A stretch of DNA of 64,000 nucleotides from WLJO01 sp032117595 (GCA_032117595.1 JAULYZ010000011.1:1-64000); one strand, 5' to 3'. Counted from the stretch's first letter, positions 24,572 through 33,547 are shown. Translations and numbers: made by a program. The notes: generated by a model not told the origin, from the sequence alone.

Positions 24572-25357
24572 TCATCGGCCCGTGAACTCCGCAGGTCGAC
24601 GCTCGAGGAAGGAGAGCACGCCCTCTTTGTGGTCGTCGCTGCGGAAACAGGTGCTCATTGCCTCGGTGTGTCGTTGCATGTGCGCGCCGATCTCGCCCGC
24701 GAAGGCCTCGTACACCAGGTTCTTCACCAAGCGGGTCGACAGTGGGGACGATCCGTTGGCGATCGCCCGGGCGAGGTCAGCGGCCCGTGCAGGCAGCTCG
24801 TCGCTCGGCACGATGTCGAGGACGTATCCGAGGTCCTTGGCCTCCTCGGCGCCGAGGAATCTCCCGGTGTAGAGCAACTCGAGTGCGCGCTGGGGGCCGA
24901 GGAGCTTGGGCAGCAGCCAGGTGCCGGCGCCCGTGTCGGGAACGAGGCCACGGTGCACGAAGTTCCACGCAAATCGTGCGTTCGGGGACGCAAGCCGTAG
25001 GTCGCACTGCGAGGTGAACTCGGCGCCCATCCCCACTGCCGGGCCATCGATGGCACAGATGGTGGGTTGCGGGATCTCGATGAGCGGCCACCAGCGGCCG
25101 CGTTCGCGCGCCGTTCCGCGCAGGCCGCGCTGCTCGCCGGGCACCGAGTTCAGGTCCGAGAGGTCCGTGCCGGCACAGAACGCTCCGGGAACGCCGGTCA
25201 CGAGCACCACCCGGACCTCGGGGTCCTCGCCTGCTCGGTGGACCGTCTCGATGAAGTCCCCGAGCACGGCGAAGCTCATCGCGTTCTTCTTCTCGGGACG
25301 ATCGATGGTGATGGTTGCGACGTGGTCGGCCACGTCGAGCCGGATGTGTTCCCCCAT
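24572..25357 (-). CDS. Enoyl-CoA hydratase/isomerase family protein
   Basis: 261 residues, crotonase fold. DRPEKKNAM (about residues 19-27), AFCAGTDLSDL (first oxyanion NH), ICAIDGPAVGMGAEFTSQCD, and FVHRGLVPDTGAGTWLLP are all crotonase signatures. In the second region the glutamate usual for hydration is replaced by Asp (PDTGA), so isomerase or hydrolase activity is as likely as hydration. The C-terminal SFLERRPAEFTGR is common. First gene of a five-gene unit with carboxylesterase, ThuA, SnoaL and nitroreductase genes. The start has TAGCGT 7 nt upstream. Confidence 0.9.
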   Translation of the reverse strand: MGEHIRLDVADHVATITIDRPEKKNAMSFAVLGDFIETVHRAGEDPEVRVVLVTGVPGAFCAGTDLSDLNSVPGEQRGLRGTARERGRWWPLIEIPQPTICAIDGPAVGMGAEFTSQCDLRLASPNARFAWNFVHRGLVPDTGAGTWLLPKLLGPQRALELLYTGRFLGAEEAKDLGYVLDIVPSDELPARAADLARAIANGSSPLSTRLVKNLVYEAFAGEIGAHMQRHTEAMSTCFRSDDHKEGVLSFLERRPAEFTGR

Positions 25358-25364
25358 GGGCGCA

Positions 25365-25384
25365 ACGCTACGCCCTCCTAGGCT
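25365..25384. promoter_or_regulatory. Divergent leaderless promoters (crotonase operon / acyltransferase)
   Basis: On the minus strand, TAGCGT (25365-25370) lies 7 nt before ATG 25357. On the plus strand, TAGGCT (25379-25384) lies 7 nt before GTG 25392. The two start codons are only 34 bp apart. Confidence 0.6.
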
Positions 25385-25391
25385 GACCGTC

Positions 25392-26066
25392 GTGCTGCAC
25401 CGGGACCTGCCCGAGCCCACCCCGTGGAACCTGCGCCGGGGCCGCCTGCACCGTCTCGGCGGTGAGGTGGTGCGTCGGGCCTGGGCTGCTGCGGTGGAGG
25501 TGGGCGCCATCGGGCCTGCAACCCGGGCCGGGCAACGCTTCGGTCGTTTCGGCACCGGGAGCATCATCTGCTTCCCGCCCAACACCATTTTCAACGAGCA
25601 GTTCATCGAGATCGGTGAGGGCACCATGATCGGTCCGGGTGTCACCTTGTCTGCCGGGATGGTGCCGGGTCAGCAATGTGTGACCAATCCCGTCGTCCGG
25701 ATCGGCGATCGCTGCCTGATCGGTCGGGGGAGCGGCATCGTCGGCCACCTTGCGATCGACATCGGCAACGATGTGTGGACGGGTCACCACGTGTACATCA
25801 CCGACCAGAACCACGGCTTCGAGGACGTGACGCTGCCGATCTCGAGGCAGTCGATGCCCGAGCGCCCGGTCGTGATCGGTGACGGGTCGTGGCTCGGACA
25901 CGGCACGGTGGTGCTGCCCGGATCGAACATCGGGCGTCACGTCGTCGTCGGTGCGAACAGTGTGGTGACCGGAGACCTTCCCGACTTCTCCGTTGCGGTG
26001 GGCTCCCCTGCCCGAGTCATCCGCCGTTACGTGGACGGCGAGGGCTGGGTGCGCGCAACGTCCTGA
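25392..26066 (+). CDS. Left-handed beta-helix acyltransferase (hexapeptide repeat)
   Basis: 224 residues. An N-terminal helical part (WNLRRGRLHRLGGEVVRRAW) precedes hexapeptide repeats from about residue 58 (FNEQFIEIGEGTMIGPGVTL, NPVVRIGDRCLIGRGSGIVG, IDIGNDVWTGHHVYIT). The loop DQNHGF supplies the catalytic His typical of O-acetyltransferases of the maltose/galactoside family. The C-terminus is VGSPARVIRRY. Acetyl transfer to a sugar or lipid-linked hydroxyl is likely. GTG 25392 is fixed by TAGGCT 7 nt upstream. Confidence 0.9.
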   Translation: MLHRDLPEPTPWNLRRGRLHRLGGEVVRRAWAAAVEVGAIGPATRAGQRFGRFGTGSIICFPPNTIFNEQFIEIGEGTMIGPGVTLSAGMVPGQQCVTNPVVRIGDRCLIGRGSGIVGHLAIDIGNDVWTGHHVYITDQNHGFEDVTLPISRQSMPERPVVIGDGSWLGHGTVVLPGSNIGRHVVVGANSVVTGDLPDFSVAVGSPARVIRRYVDGEGWVRATS

Positions 26067-26075
26067 GGCACCGTC

Positions 26076-26600
26076 TCAGGCGGTGAGGTAGTCGGTGCTG
26101 CAGATGCGGATCCGGTTCTCGACGGCAAAGGTGTTGATGCGCTCCTCCACGGGAACGCCGGTATCGGTGACGCCGACAGCGAACTTGGTGATCCGGCCTG
26201 CCCGCAGTTCCTCGATCCAGAGGCGCAGGTCCTCGACGAATGCTCGATAGTCGGCGATCCAGCGAGGGACGATCCGCTGGGCCTTCTCGGAACTGCGCGG
26301 GAGTGCGTCGAGGTCGTCGACCATCCTCGTCATGAGGAGGTAGCCCTTGTCGAGGCTGGTCACGTACTTGGGGAGATCGGTGTCCTTGTTGTCACCGGTG
26401 ATCTCGACCTTGAACACGAGTGCGTTCAACTGCTTGGAGGTCGCGGAGCAGATTGCTTCTGCTCCATCGGTCCACGCGGGGTCCTTCACGGGGTTGACCC
26501 CGTCGCGCGGCGCGAAGACGAAGGCGTACACCCACATTGCGGCAATGGCGAGGCTCGTCAGCGTCAGCAGTGCTTTCAGCCAGACTCGGTTCTTTTTCAT
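26076..26600 (-). CDS. Single-pass membrane protein of unknown function
   Basis: 174 residues. A basic start (MKKNRVWLK) and one hydrophobic helix (about residues 9-29, LLTLTSLAIAAMWVYAFVFA) anchor a helical outside domain with two cysteines (AEAICSATSKQL, IRICSTDYLTA). Rich in charged helices (DKGYLLMTRMVDDLDALPRSSEKAQRIV in pieces), it may form a small bundle. I recognise no family. It lies 65 bp downstream of the DoxX gene on the same strand. Confidence 0.7.
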   Translation of the reverse strand: MKKNRVWLKALLTLTSLAIAAMWVYAFVFAPRDGVNPVKDPAWTDGAEAICSATSKQLNALVFKVEITGDNKDTDLPKYVTSLDKGYLLMTRMVDDLDALPRSSEKAQRIVPRWIADYRAFVEDLRLWIEELRAGRITKFAVGVTDTGVPVEERINTFAVENRIRICSTDYLTA

Positions 26601-26665
26601 GGTGGTCCCGGGGGGTGAGGACGGATCAGCGGAAAGAGGTGTGGCTCATGAGGGACGTGCCACGT

Positions 26666-27172
26666 TCAGGAGGATCTCGGGGGCCGGTAGAATGCAGCCA
26701 TCTGGGCGATTGCAGCCCCGATCCCGATGGCTCCCGAGACGACCAGTCCGTCCCACCCGTGGAAGTGGAGGTCGATCGCGTGATCGATGGACCATTCACC
26801 CGGGCCGATCGTGCCGATCACCAGTGCAGCGACGGCGATGGACGCACAGTACTCCCAGCCCTGGCCCTCCTTGAAGATGAAGAACCCGACCTTCCAGTGA
26901 GCGCTCACGATCGCCACGATCATGACGGCAATCACGCCGGCGGCGGCGAGTGGGGTGAGCAGGCCGGCGGCGAGGAGCACCCCGGCGCCGATCTCGGTGC
27001 ATGCGGCGGCGTAGGCCTGAAGACGTGGATTGCGGAATCCCATGGAGCCGAACCAGCCGGCGGTGCCCTTGATCCGACCACCGCCGAAGAACTTGTTGTG
27101 CCCGTGGTAGGCGAGGAACAACCCGAACACGAGTCTCAGTACGAGCAACGCGAGGTTCACCTGATCGGCCAT
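26666..27172 (-). CDS. DoxX family membrane protein
   Basis: 168 residues with four predicted transmembrane helices. The first carries the DoxX hallmark LALLVLRLVFGLFLAYHGHNKFFGG (in pieces), followed by AYAAACTEIGAGVLLAAGLLTPLAA and AVMIVAIVSAHW, then WEYCASIAVAALVIGTIGPG. DoxX-like proteins are linked to thiol/redox stress complexes in mycobacteria and to quinol oxidase in archaea; here the role is unknown. ATG 27172 is chosen over an upstream start because TAGCCT ends 7 nt before it. Confidence 0.88.
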   Translation of the reverse strand: MADQVNLALLVLRLVFGLFLAYHGHNKFFGGGRIKGTAGWFGSMGFRNPRLQAYAAACTEIGAGVLLAAGLLTPLAAAGVIAVMIVAIVSAHWKVGFFIFKEGQGWEYCASIAVAALVIGTIGPGEWSIDHAIDLHFHGWDGLVVSGAIGIGAAIAQMAAFYRPPRSS

Positions 27173-27179
27173 CACGCTC

Positions 27180-27185
27180 AGGCTA
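27180..27185 (-). promoter_or_regulatory. -10 element (leaderless) of the DoxX gene
   Basis: TAGCCT on the minus strand, 7 nt before ATG 27172. Confidence 0.5.
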
Positions 27186-27305
27186 CGTCCCGATCCCGCC
27201 GACGGGGAGTCCGGTCGGGCCATCGAGCAATGCGGCTCGTCCCCGGTGGTCGGAACGGACGGGGACGTCGGGTCGCTCCCTCGACCCGACTGCTAGAACG
27301 GTCGT

Positions 27306-29222
27306 GTGTCCGTGAGCGCCCCCGAGTCAGCGAGCGCACCGGAGCCTGATCCGTCGGTCGGGCCGACCGGCACGGCGGCTCGACTGCCCGGCGATGGCGA
27401 GCAGCAGCCTGCACATGATGCTCCCGTTGACGAAGCGGGAGGCAAGCAGTCACCAGACCCGCGTCCGATGTGGCGGCGCGGCGCGTCGCTGATCGCATCG
27501 CTCATCGCGATGCACCCGAGGCTCTTCGCCATCTCCGTGAGCGGTGCAGCCGTGTTCGGCCTGTGCACGGTGGCCTCGTCCAAGGCTGTGGAGTGGGTGG
27601 TGGACCACGTGATCCTTCCTCGCTTCGAGGAGGGGGACGTCGCTGTCGCCACCGTGGTGACCGGCTGCCTCCTCGTCATCGGGGTCGGGATTCTCCGCGC
27701 GGCCGGGGTGGTGGTCCGCAGGAGCTACGCGGGTGCCGTCAAGTGGCGTGCCGCAGAGGACCTCACCACGGACATGGTGCGACGGTATGTCGCGCAGCCC
27801 CTGCGATGGCACCAACGTCGCGCTGCGGGCGATCTCATTGCGCGCGCCGGGGTCGACGTGGACATCACGACCGAGGTGCTCTCGCCGATCCCGTTCGTGA
27901 CCGGGACGCTCCTCATGCTGGTGACAGCAGGGGTCTGGCTCGTGGCGACCGATCCGGTTCTCGGGCTCGTTGCCGCAGCGCTGTTCCCGATGCTCACGGT
28001 GCTCAACGTCGTCTACCAGCACCGCGTGAACCCGTTCTTCGAGCAGGCACAGGGGCAGTTGGGCCTGCTCTCGGCGGCCGTCCACGAGAGTTTCGAGGCG
28101 GTCACGGTGGTGAAGGCATTCGGGGCCGAGGCACGTGAGTCGGAACGTCTAGCGGGGATCGCCGCAGGCCTGCGTGACGCCCGCGTGCGGGCGGTGTCGC
28201 TGCGGGCGAGCTTCGAGGCAGCGCTCGATGTGATTCCCGCGCTCGCAAACATCGGACTGCTGCTCGTGGGCGCAGCACGGGTTCGCTCGGGAGACCTGAG
28301 TATCGGCGGGCTCACGAGCGTGCTCTACCTGTTCACGCTGCTCGTGTTCCCGCTCCGACTCGTCGGCTGGGCGTTGGCGATGCTGCCGGCGTCGCTCGCG
28401 GGGTGGGCGCGTATCCGGGAAGTCCTCGACGAGTCCGTGGAGCGGGATCCACGCGAGGGAATTCGTGAACCGGCGCCGGGCACCGCCGTTGTGTGCGAGG
28501 AGGTGGGATTCTCCTACGACCACACTCCGGTCCTCACCAACGTGTCGCTGAGCATCCCGTCGGGGAGCACCGTTGCGATAGTCGGGCCCACCGGATCCGG
28601 AAAGTCCACCCTGCTTCAGGTGGTGGCAGGACTCCTCGAGCCCCGGGCCGGGACCGTCGCCGTGCAGGGGGCGTCGGCAGCACTGGTGTTCCAGGAGGCG
28701 TTCCTCGTAGCGGGCACGATCGCCGACAACGTGACGCTCGGCGATCCCTTTCCGGCCGAGCACGTCGATGATGCACTGCGCCGCGCTGCAGCCGACGACT
28801 TCGTCGGGGCCCTGCCACTCGGTGCGGCGACCGTCGTGGGGGAACGGGGTGTGAGCCTCTCGGGAGGGCAGCGCCAACGCGTTGCACTCGCCCGCGCGCT
28901 CATCCGTCGACCGGCTGTGCTGCTCCTCGACGACACGACCTCGGCACTCGACCCGACAACCGAGTCGCGCATCCTCGAGATGCTCGCTCGATCGGGCGGT
29001 GCGACGACCACACTCGTGGTCGCATCCCGCCCCTCGACGATCGCTCTTGCCGATGAAGTGATCTTCCTCGTCGGCGGTGCCGTGCGCGCACACGGCACCC
29101 ATGCAACGCTCATGCGCGACGACCCGGACTACCGGGCGCTGGTCGAGGCGTACGAACACGACCGACGCGGGGGCGACGACGGAGCAACAGGCCATGGCGC
29201 AGTCGGTGTGGTCCGGCCATGA
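27306..29222 (+). CDS. ABC exporter half-transporter with degenerate nucleotide site
   Basis: 638 residues: a disordered Pro/Ala-rich head of about 55 residues, six transmembrane helices (about 65-350) and a nucleotide-binding domain. Walker A is GPTGSGKST (about residue 424-432), the Q-loop FQEAF, the signature LSGGQRQR (about 518) and Walker B VLLLDDTTSALD. The catalytic Glu after Walker B is Asp, and the switch His (normally AHRLST) is Ser in ASRPST, so its own ATP site is degenerate. It overlaps the next gene by 4 nt (ATGA), and the two form a heterodimer. Substrate unknown; lipid or drug export are usual. Start GTG 27306 or 27312. Confidence 0.92.
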   Translation: MSVSAPESASAPEPDPSVGPTGTAARLPGDGEQQPAHDAPVDEAGGKQSPDPRPMWRRGASLIASLIAMHPRLFAISVSGAAVFGLCTVASSKAVEWVVDHVILPRFEEGDVAVATVVTGCLLVIGVGILRAAGVVVRRSYAGAVKWRAAEDLTTDMVRRYVAQPLRWHQRRAAGDLIARAGVDVDITTEVLSPIPFVTGTLLMLVTAGVWLVATDPVLGLVAAALFPMLTVLNVVYQHRVNPFFEQAQGQLGLLSAAVHESFEAVTVVKAFGAEARESERLAGIAAGLRDARVRAVSLRASFEAALDVIPALANIGLLLVGAARVRSGDLSIGGLTSVLYLFTLLVFPLRLVGWALAMLPASLAGWARIREVLDESVERDPREGIREPAPGTAVVCEEVGFSYDHTPVLTNVSLSIPSGSTVAIVGPTGSGKSTLLQVVAGLLEPRAGTVAVQGASAALVFQEAFLVAGTIADNVTLGDPFPAEHVDDALRRAAADDFVGALPLGAATVVGERGVSLSGGQRQRVALARALIRRPAVLLLDDTTSALDPTTESRILEMLARSGGATTTLVVASRPSTIALADEVIFLVGGAVRAHGTHATLMRDDPDYRALVEAYEHDRRGGDDGATGHGAVGVVRP

Positions 29223-31015
29223 GCATCGACCATCCTGAGGAGAGCCGGGCGACCGCGACGATCTCCCGGGGGATCCGTGCGGTGCCCGAACTGCGTGCGG
29301 GCCTCGGCCTGACGGTGCTCTTCGCCCTCGGCGGGGCCGCAGGGCGGGTGGTGGTGCCCATCACGGTCCAGCAGGCAGTGGACCACGGTCTGCGCGGCGG
29401 TCGCGTCGACCTGGGCAACGTCGTGACCCTCGCCGCCATCGCTGCGGGCGCGCTGGTGCTCGCAAGCCTGTGCCAGCGTCAGGCGGTTGCCCGCCTCGGT
29501 GTCCGCAGCGAGCACGCCCTCTACGCGCTGCGTGTCCGTCTGTTCAACCACATTCATCGGCTCGGCCTCGAGGACCACGCAGAGGAACGGCGCGGCGCGC
29601 TCGTGGCGCGCGTGACCTCGGACATCGAGACCCTCACCCAGTTCTTCGCGTGGGGAGGTCTTGCCTGGCTGTTGGACGGCGCACTCATGCTGATCGTGGC
29701 CAGTGTGATGCTCGCCTACAACTGGGTGCTTGCCTGCGTGGCCTTCGTCGTCTCTGCACCGTTGTTCATCGTGCTGCGCTGGGTGCAGCAACGCCTGGTC
29801 GCCGCCTACGACCAGGCGCGCGGCCTGAACGGCGACACGATGTCGCAGATCTCCGAGGTGGTCACGGGCTCGCACGTCCTTCGCAACTACAGAACCGGAT
29901 CGCGTGCGGTGGACCAGACACACCGGGTGGCGCGCCTGCGTGCCGATGCACAGGTGCGGGCCAGCAGGTTCGCAGCGTTCCTGTTCCCGTCGGGCGAGGT
30001 CTTCTCGGTGCTCACGGTGGCTGCTGTGGTGTCCGTCGGCGTGGCGCTCGGTCCCGCATCAGGGCTCAGCGCCGGGGCGATGATCGGATTTGTGTTCCTC
30101 ACCTACCGGTTCCTCGAGCCGATCGCCGAGGTCACCGAGATCCTCGACCAGACCCAGAGCGCCGTCGCCGGATTCCGTCGAGTACTCGGGGTGCTCGATA
30201 TCCCGGTGGGGCCGCCGGAGCCCGAGTTCCCCCAGCCGCTCCCGCAGGGCCCGCTCTCGGTCGATCTCGAGCAGGTGAGCTTCGTCTACCGCGCACGCCC
30301 CGGGCTCGACGAGCAGGACGCCCCGGCGCTCGTGGCCGTGAGTGCACACATTCCCGCCGGTCAACGGGTGGCTGTCGTGGGTGCGACGGGATCCGGGAAG
30401 AGCACGCTCGCACGAATTCTGGCGCGTCTCGTGGAACCCAGCTCCGGGTGCGTGCGCATCGGAAGTGTCGACCTGCGCAATGTTGCGAACAACGAACTGC
30501 GCACGCGTCTGATGCTCGTACCGCAGGAACCCTTCCTGTTCGAGGGAACGATCGAGTCGAACCTGCGCTTCGCGCGCCCCGAGGCCACGCGTCGGGAGGT
30601 CTCGAATGCCTTCGTCGGTCTCCGTCTCGATGACTGGCTGTTCTCACTGCCCTCCGGGCTCGATACGCCAGTGGGGGAGCGAGGCGACCGGCTCTCTGCG
30701 GGCGAGCGGCAGTTGATCGCTCTCGTGCGCGCCTACCTCGCCAACCCGGACCTGCTGCTGCTCGACGAGGCAACGTCGGCAGTCGACCCGCTCACCGAGG
30801 TCCGGATCGGGCGAGCGCTCGAACGTCTCGCCAGCGGCCGGACCACCATCTCGATCGCCCACAGGCTGTCGACGGCTGCACGCTCGGACCGTGTTCTGGT
30901 CCTTGAGCACGGTCGTCTGGTCGAGGATGGCACCCACGACGAGTTGCTCGGGCGCAGCGGCCCCTACGCCGCGCTCTACGCCCACTGGCTCGACGCAACG
31001 GCGTCTGGATCATGA
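29219..31015 (+). CDS. ABC exporter half-transporter, catalytic partner
   Basis: 598 residues: six transmembrane helices (about 25-320), then an NBD. Walker A is GATGSGKST (about residue 384-392), Walker B LLLLDEATSAVD with the catalytic Glu, and the switch His is in SIAHRLST. Its signature is LSAGERQL instead of LSGGQ. Together with the first subunit this gives one consensus ATP site (Walker motifs here, signature there) and one degenerate site, as in TM287/288-type exporters. RTGSRAVDQTHRVAR and similar coupling helices lie in the membrane part. The start overlaps the upstream stop by 4 nt. Confidence 0.93.
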   Translation: MSIDHPEESRATATISRGIRAVPELRAGLGLTVLFALGGAAGRVVVPITVQQAVDHGLRGGRVDLGNVVTLAAIAAGALVLASLCQRQAVARLGVRSEHALYALRVRLFNHIHRLGLEDHAEERRGALVARVTSDIETLTQFFAWGGLAWLLDGALMLIVASVMLAYNWVLACVAFVVSAPLFIVLRWVQQRLVAAYDQARGLNGDTMSQISEVVTGSHVLRNYRTGSRAVDQTHRVARLRADAQVRASRFAAFLFPSGEVFSVLTVAAVVSVGVALGPASGLSAGAMIGFVFLTYRFLEPIAEVTEILDQTQSAVAGFRRVLGVLDIPVGPPEPEFPQPLPQGPLSVDLEQVSFVYRARPGLDEQDAPALVAVSAHIPAGQRVAVVGATGSGKSTLARILARLVEPSSGCVRIGSVDLRNVANNELRTRLMLVPQEPFLFEGTIESNLRFARPEATRREVSNAFVGLRLDDWLFSLPSGLDTPVGERGDRLSAGERQLIALVRAYLANPDLLLLDEATSAVDPLTEVRIGRALERLASGRTTISIAHRLSTAARSDRVLVLEHGRLVEDGTHDELLGRSGPYAALYAHWLDATASGS

Positions 31016-31039
31016 GGCTCTCTGGCCGCGGAGTGCCTC

Positions 31040-31045
31040 TACGCT
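31040..31045 (+). promoter_or_regulatory. Possible -10 element for the 31054 lipoprotein
   Basis: TACGCT, 8 nt before ATG 31054. The gene may also be read through from the ABC operon. Confidence 0.4.
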
Positions 31046-31053
31046 CAGCCGTG

Positions 31054-31884
31054 ATGACCCGCACCCGTCGGCCGTACCGAGCTCGGCTGGGAGTCGTGCT
31101 CTTCGGGGCACTGGCACTTTGTGCGTGTGTCGATGCACCGCTCGACGGCGAGGACACGGTGTTCCCGACGGCTCCCCCCGATCCCACTACGAGCGTTCAG
31201 GTGCCATACCTCGATGTGTCTGGCTTCGAGTTCTGCGAGGTCGTGAACGAGGTGGCCGCCGACATCCGCATCTACGTGGATCCATCCTCGAACTTCGGTG
31301 CCCAGGGCGAAGTGCGCGACGTCTACGTCAACGGTGTGCGGGCCTTCGACGCGCTCGCCCAGGTGGCACCGGACCTCATCCAGCCCGACACGGCATTGAT
31401 GCGACAGACCCTGCTCGAGGCCCTGCGCGCCGCAAGCGAGGTGGAGTTCGACGTCACCGAGGTGAGCGCCGCCGTCGCACAGGGCGTGAAACCCGATCGT
31501 GTGGCAGGTGCCCTCGCTCGGATTCGTGACTACACGGCGCAGGAGTGCAGTGTCGACATCATCGAGGGGGATCGCCCGATCGAGGACGTCGGCGACGAGA
31601 CGGTGTCGGAACGCATCCGCCGGATCCTTCTCGAACTCTTCCCGGATCTCGACGACCCGAAACTGGACTGCCTCGAGCCGCGGCTTCCCGAGGACTTCGA
31701 CCCCCAGGATGCTGGGTTCGATCCCGGCTACACCCTCAAGGTGTTCGCCGACTGCGGGATCGACCTGAACGACCCATCGGCACCGACCTCGATCGCGCCC
31801 GTGCCCTTCCGTGGCGCCCGTCCCGCCACGTCGCCCACCACGGTTCCTCCCGCGGTTGCGACCACGGTCTCGGAGGTCGGCTGA
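31054..31884 (+). CDS. Secreted lipoprotein of unknown function
   Basis: 276 residues. The signal peptide (RRPYRARLGVVLFGALAL) ends at a lipobox-like LCAC, with lipidation expected at the second Cys (about residue 25). A Pro/Thr-rich linker follows, then a helical domain with paired cysteines (FEFCEVV, AQECSVDI, KLDCLEP, FADCGID), and a Pro/Ala/Thr-rich tail. No family recognised. ATG 31054 is preferred to an in-frame ATG at 31012, because TACGCT precedes it and the signal peptide then starts properly; the 31012 codon would overlap the ABC gene stop (ATGA). Confidence 0.72.
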   Translation: MTRTRRPYRARLGVVLFGALALCACVDAPLDGEDTVFPTAPPDPTTSVQVPYLDVSGFEFCEVVNEVAADIRIYVDPSSNFGAQGEVRDVYVNGVRAFDALAQVAPDLIQPDTALMRQTLLEALRAASEVEFDVTEVSAAVAQGVKPDRVAGALARIRDYTAQECSVDIIEGDRPIEDVGDETVSERIRRILLELFPDLDDPKLDCLEPRLPEDFDPQDAGFDPGYTLKVFADCGIDLNDPSAPTSIAPVPFRGARPATSPTTVPPAVATTVSEVG

Positions 31885-31961
31885 AGACCGCACAGCCCAT
31901 GCACGGCCCGTCCTGAACCGAGGACTACGCTCGCCCGAGGACCTGAGAAATGGGGGAAAAC

Positions 31962-32495
31962 ATGAGGAAGAAGTGGCTGGCTATCGGCAGCGCGGTTGTG
32001 CTGACGCTGGGGACCGCAGCGTGCAGCGACTCGAACGACGACAGTTCGTCCGGAGAGAGCTCGGCCGACACGTCGGCATCCGGTGGTGAGACCGCCTCCA
32101 CCGACAACGACTTCAGCGGCAGCAGCGACTCGAAGTTCTGCAAGACCGCCCGTGAGCTCGACGAGAAGGCTGCGTCGCTCGACAACCTCGGCGATGCGCC
32201 GACCCCGGACGCCGTCAAGAAGGCCTTCGAGGAGTCGATTGATGCCTACGACACGATCCTCAAGGACGCCCCGGATGAGATCGAGGCCGACATGAAGTTC
32301 GTGATCGAGAAAGTCGAGGATGCCTTCAAGATCATCAAGGACAACGACTACGACCTCCTCAAGGCTTTCGCCGACCCGAAGCTCCAGGAGTTCGCCAACA
32401 ACGAGGACTTCCAGCGTCGTAGCGACAAGGTCGACGACTACTTGTTCGAGGTGTGCGGCGTCGGTAACGGCGCCGGCGAGACCGTCGGGAGCTGA
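31962..32495 (+). CDS. Small secreted lipoprotein of unknown function
   Basis: 177 residues. MRKKWLAIGSAVVLTLGTAAC is a complete lipoprotein signal with lipobox GTAAC; Cys21 should be lipidated. A Ser/Asp/Gly/Thr-rich linker of about 35 residues (low complexity) follows, then a helical domain with two cysteines (SKFCKTARELDEKA and FEVCGVGNG). It resembles the helical lipoproteins common in actinobacteria, without assigned function. ATG 31962 has GGGGGA at good distance; an in-frame ATG at 31950 is less likely. Confidence 0.78.
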   Translation: MRKKWLAIGSAVVLTLGTAACSDSNDDSSSGESSADTSASGGETASTDNDFSGSSDSKFCKTARELDEKAASLDNLGDAPTPDAVKKAFEESIDAYDTILKDAPDEIEADMKFVIEKVEDAFKIIKDNDYDLLKAFADPKLQEFANNEDFQRRSDKVDDYLFEVCGVGNGAGETVGS

Positions 32496-32521
32496 GTCCC
32501 GGCTCTGATGTCTGTTCGGTG

Positions 32522-32543
32522 GGTCCCCGCTCAGCGGGGATCC
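32522..32543. terminator. Possible bidirectional terminator hairpin
   Basis: CCCCG-CTCAG-CGGGG stem-loop (32525-32539), extended by a few flanking pairs, between the lipoprotein stop (32495) and the convergent dehydrogenase stop (32531). The right arm lies inside the end of the dehydrogenase gene. No T-tract. Confidence 0.4.
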
Positions 32544-33547
32544 ACCAACACCTTGACGGCGCTCGACGGATCGTCGGCGAGGCGTTCGATTGCCACCGGT
32601 AGTTCGGTGAGCGTCACCGTGGAGTCGTGCAGCGGATCGGTCTGCACCTTGCCCGACGCAATGAGGTCCATGGCGTCAGCGAACTCGTGATGCTGGTAGC
32701 CGATCGAACCCACGACGTTCACCTCCTTGATGAGCCACGAGTGCGGTGAGATCGTGGCGTTGCCGCTGGCGAGACCCACGATGTTCACCGTTCCGCCCTG
32801 GCGCACGAGGTCGACGGCGGCCTGAATGGTGGGCGGAACCCCTGCGCACTCGTACACGAGGTCTGCCCCGGCGGCCCCGAAGCGGGCCTTGGCCTCATCG
32901 GGTGAGAGCGCTTCGTGGGCCCCGACGCGCAGCGCCAGACCTCGGCGCAGTTCGTTGGGTTCCACGGCCACCACGTGGCTCGCGCCCGCCGCCCGGGCCA
33001 CCTGCAGCGTGAGCAGACCGATCGGCCCGCAGCCCTGCACGATGACGGTGTCGCTCACTCGCGGGGGAGTGCGGTTCACCGCGTGCAGGCCCACCGTGGT
33101 GGGCTCGACGACCGCCGCCTGCTCGTCGGTGAGCGGACGATTCACGGGGATGAAGCGTCGTGCATCCATCGCCACCGAGCGCGCAAAGGCACCGTGGGGC
33201 GGGGCGAGAGGGTCGCGTCCGATCATCCCGAGGAACGCGCTCACGCAGTACCGAGTCCGGCCAGCGAGACAACTCGGGCAGTGACCGCACGATGGTGCGA
33301 TTCCGGCGACGACACGGTCGCCCTCGCTCAGGTGCGTGACACCCTCGCCGACCATCCGGACGATCCCCACGAACTCGTGGCCGCAGATCGCGGGGTTGTA
33401 CGGGGCGGCGCCGAGGAATCCGTGCAGGTCGGTTCCGCAGATGCCGCACAGATGGACATCCACGACTGCCGTACCGGGGCGCGCTGTCGGTTCGGGAACG
33501 TCGACGAGCTCGAAACGACGTTGGCCGGTGACCAGTCCGGCCTTCAC
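32531..33547 (-). CDS. Zinc-dependent alcohol/sorbitol dehydrogenase family protein
   Basis: 338 residues, MDR fold. Catalytic zinc ligands: Cys in LCGICGTDLHG and His/Glu in CGHEFVG. The structural zinc is held by CGHCPSCLAGRTRYC. The NAD-binding GCGPIGLLTLQVARAAGA lies mid-protein, and then ECAGVPPTIQAAVDLVRQGG. It is closest in style to threonine/butanediol/sorbitol-type dehydrogenases. GTG 33547 overlaps the stop of the upstream ThuA gene by 4 nt (GTGA); the pair probably acts in one sugar or polyol route. Confidence 0.92.
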   Translation of the reverse strand: MKAGLVTGQRRFELVDVPEPTARPGTAVVDVHLCGICGTDLHGFLGAAPYNPAICGHEFVGIVRMVGEGVTHLSEGDRVVAGIAPSCGHCPSCLAGRTRYCVSAFLGMIGRDPLAPPHGAFARSVAMDARRFIPVNRPLTDEQAAVVEPTTVGLHAVNRTPPRVSDTVIVQGCGPIGLLTLQVARAAGASHVVAVEPNELRRGLALRVGAHEALSPDEAKARFGAAGADLVYECAGVPPTIQAAVDLVRQGGTVNIVGLASGNATISPHSWLIKEVNVVGSIGYQHHEFADAMDLIASGKVQTDPLHDSTVTLTELPVAIERLADDPSSAVKVLVDPR

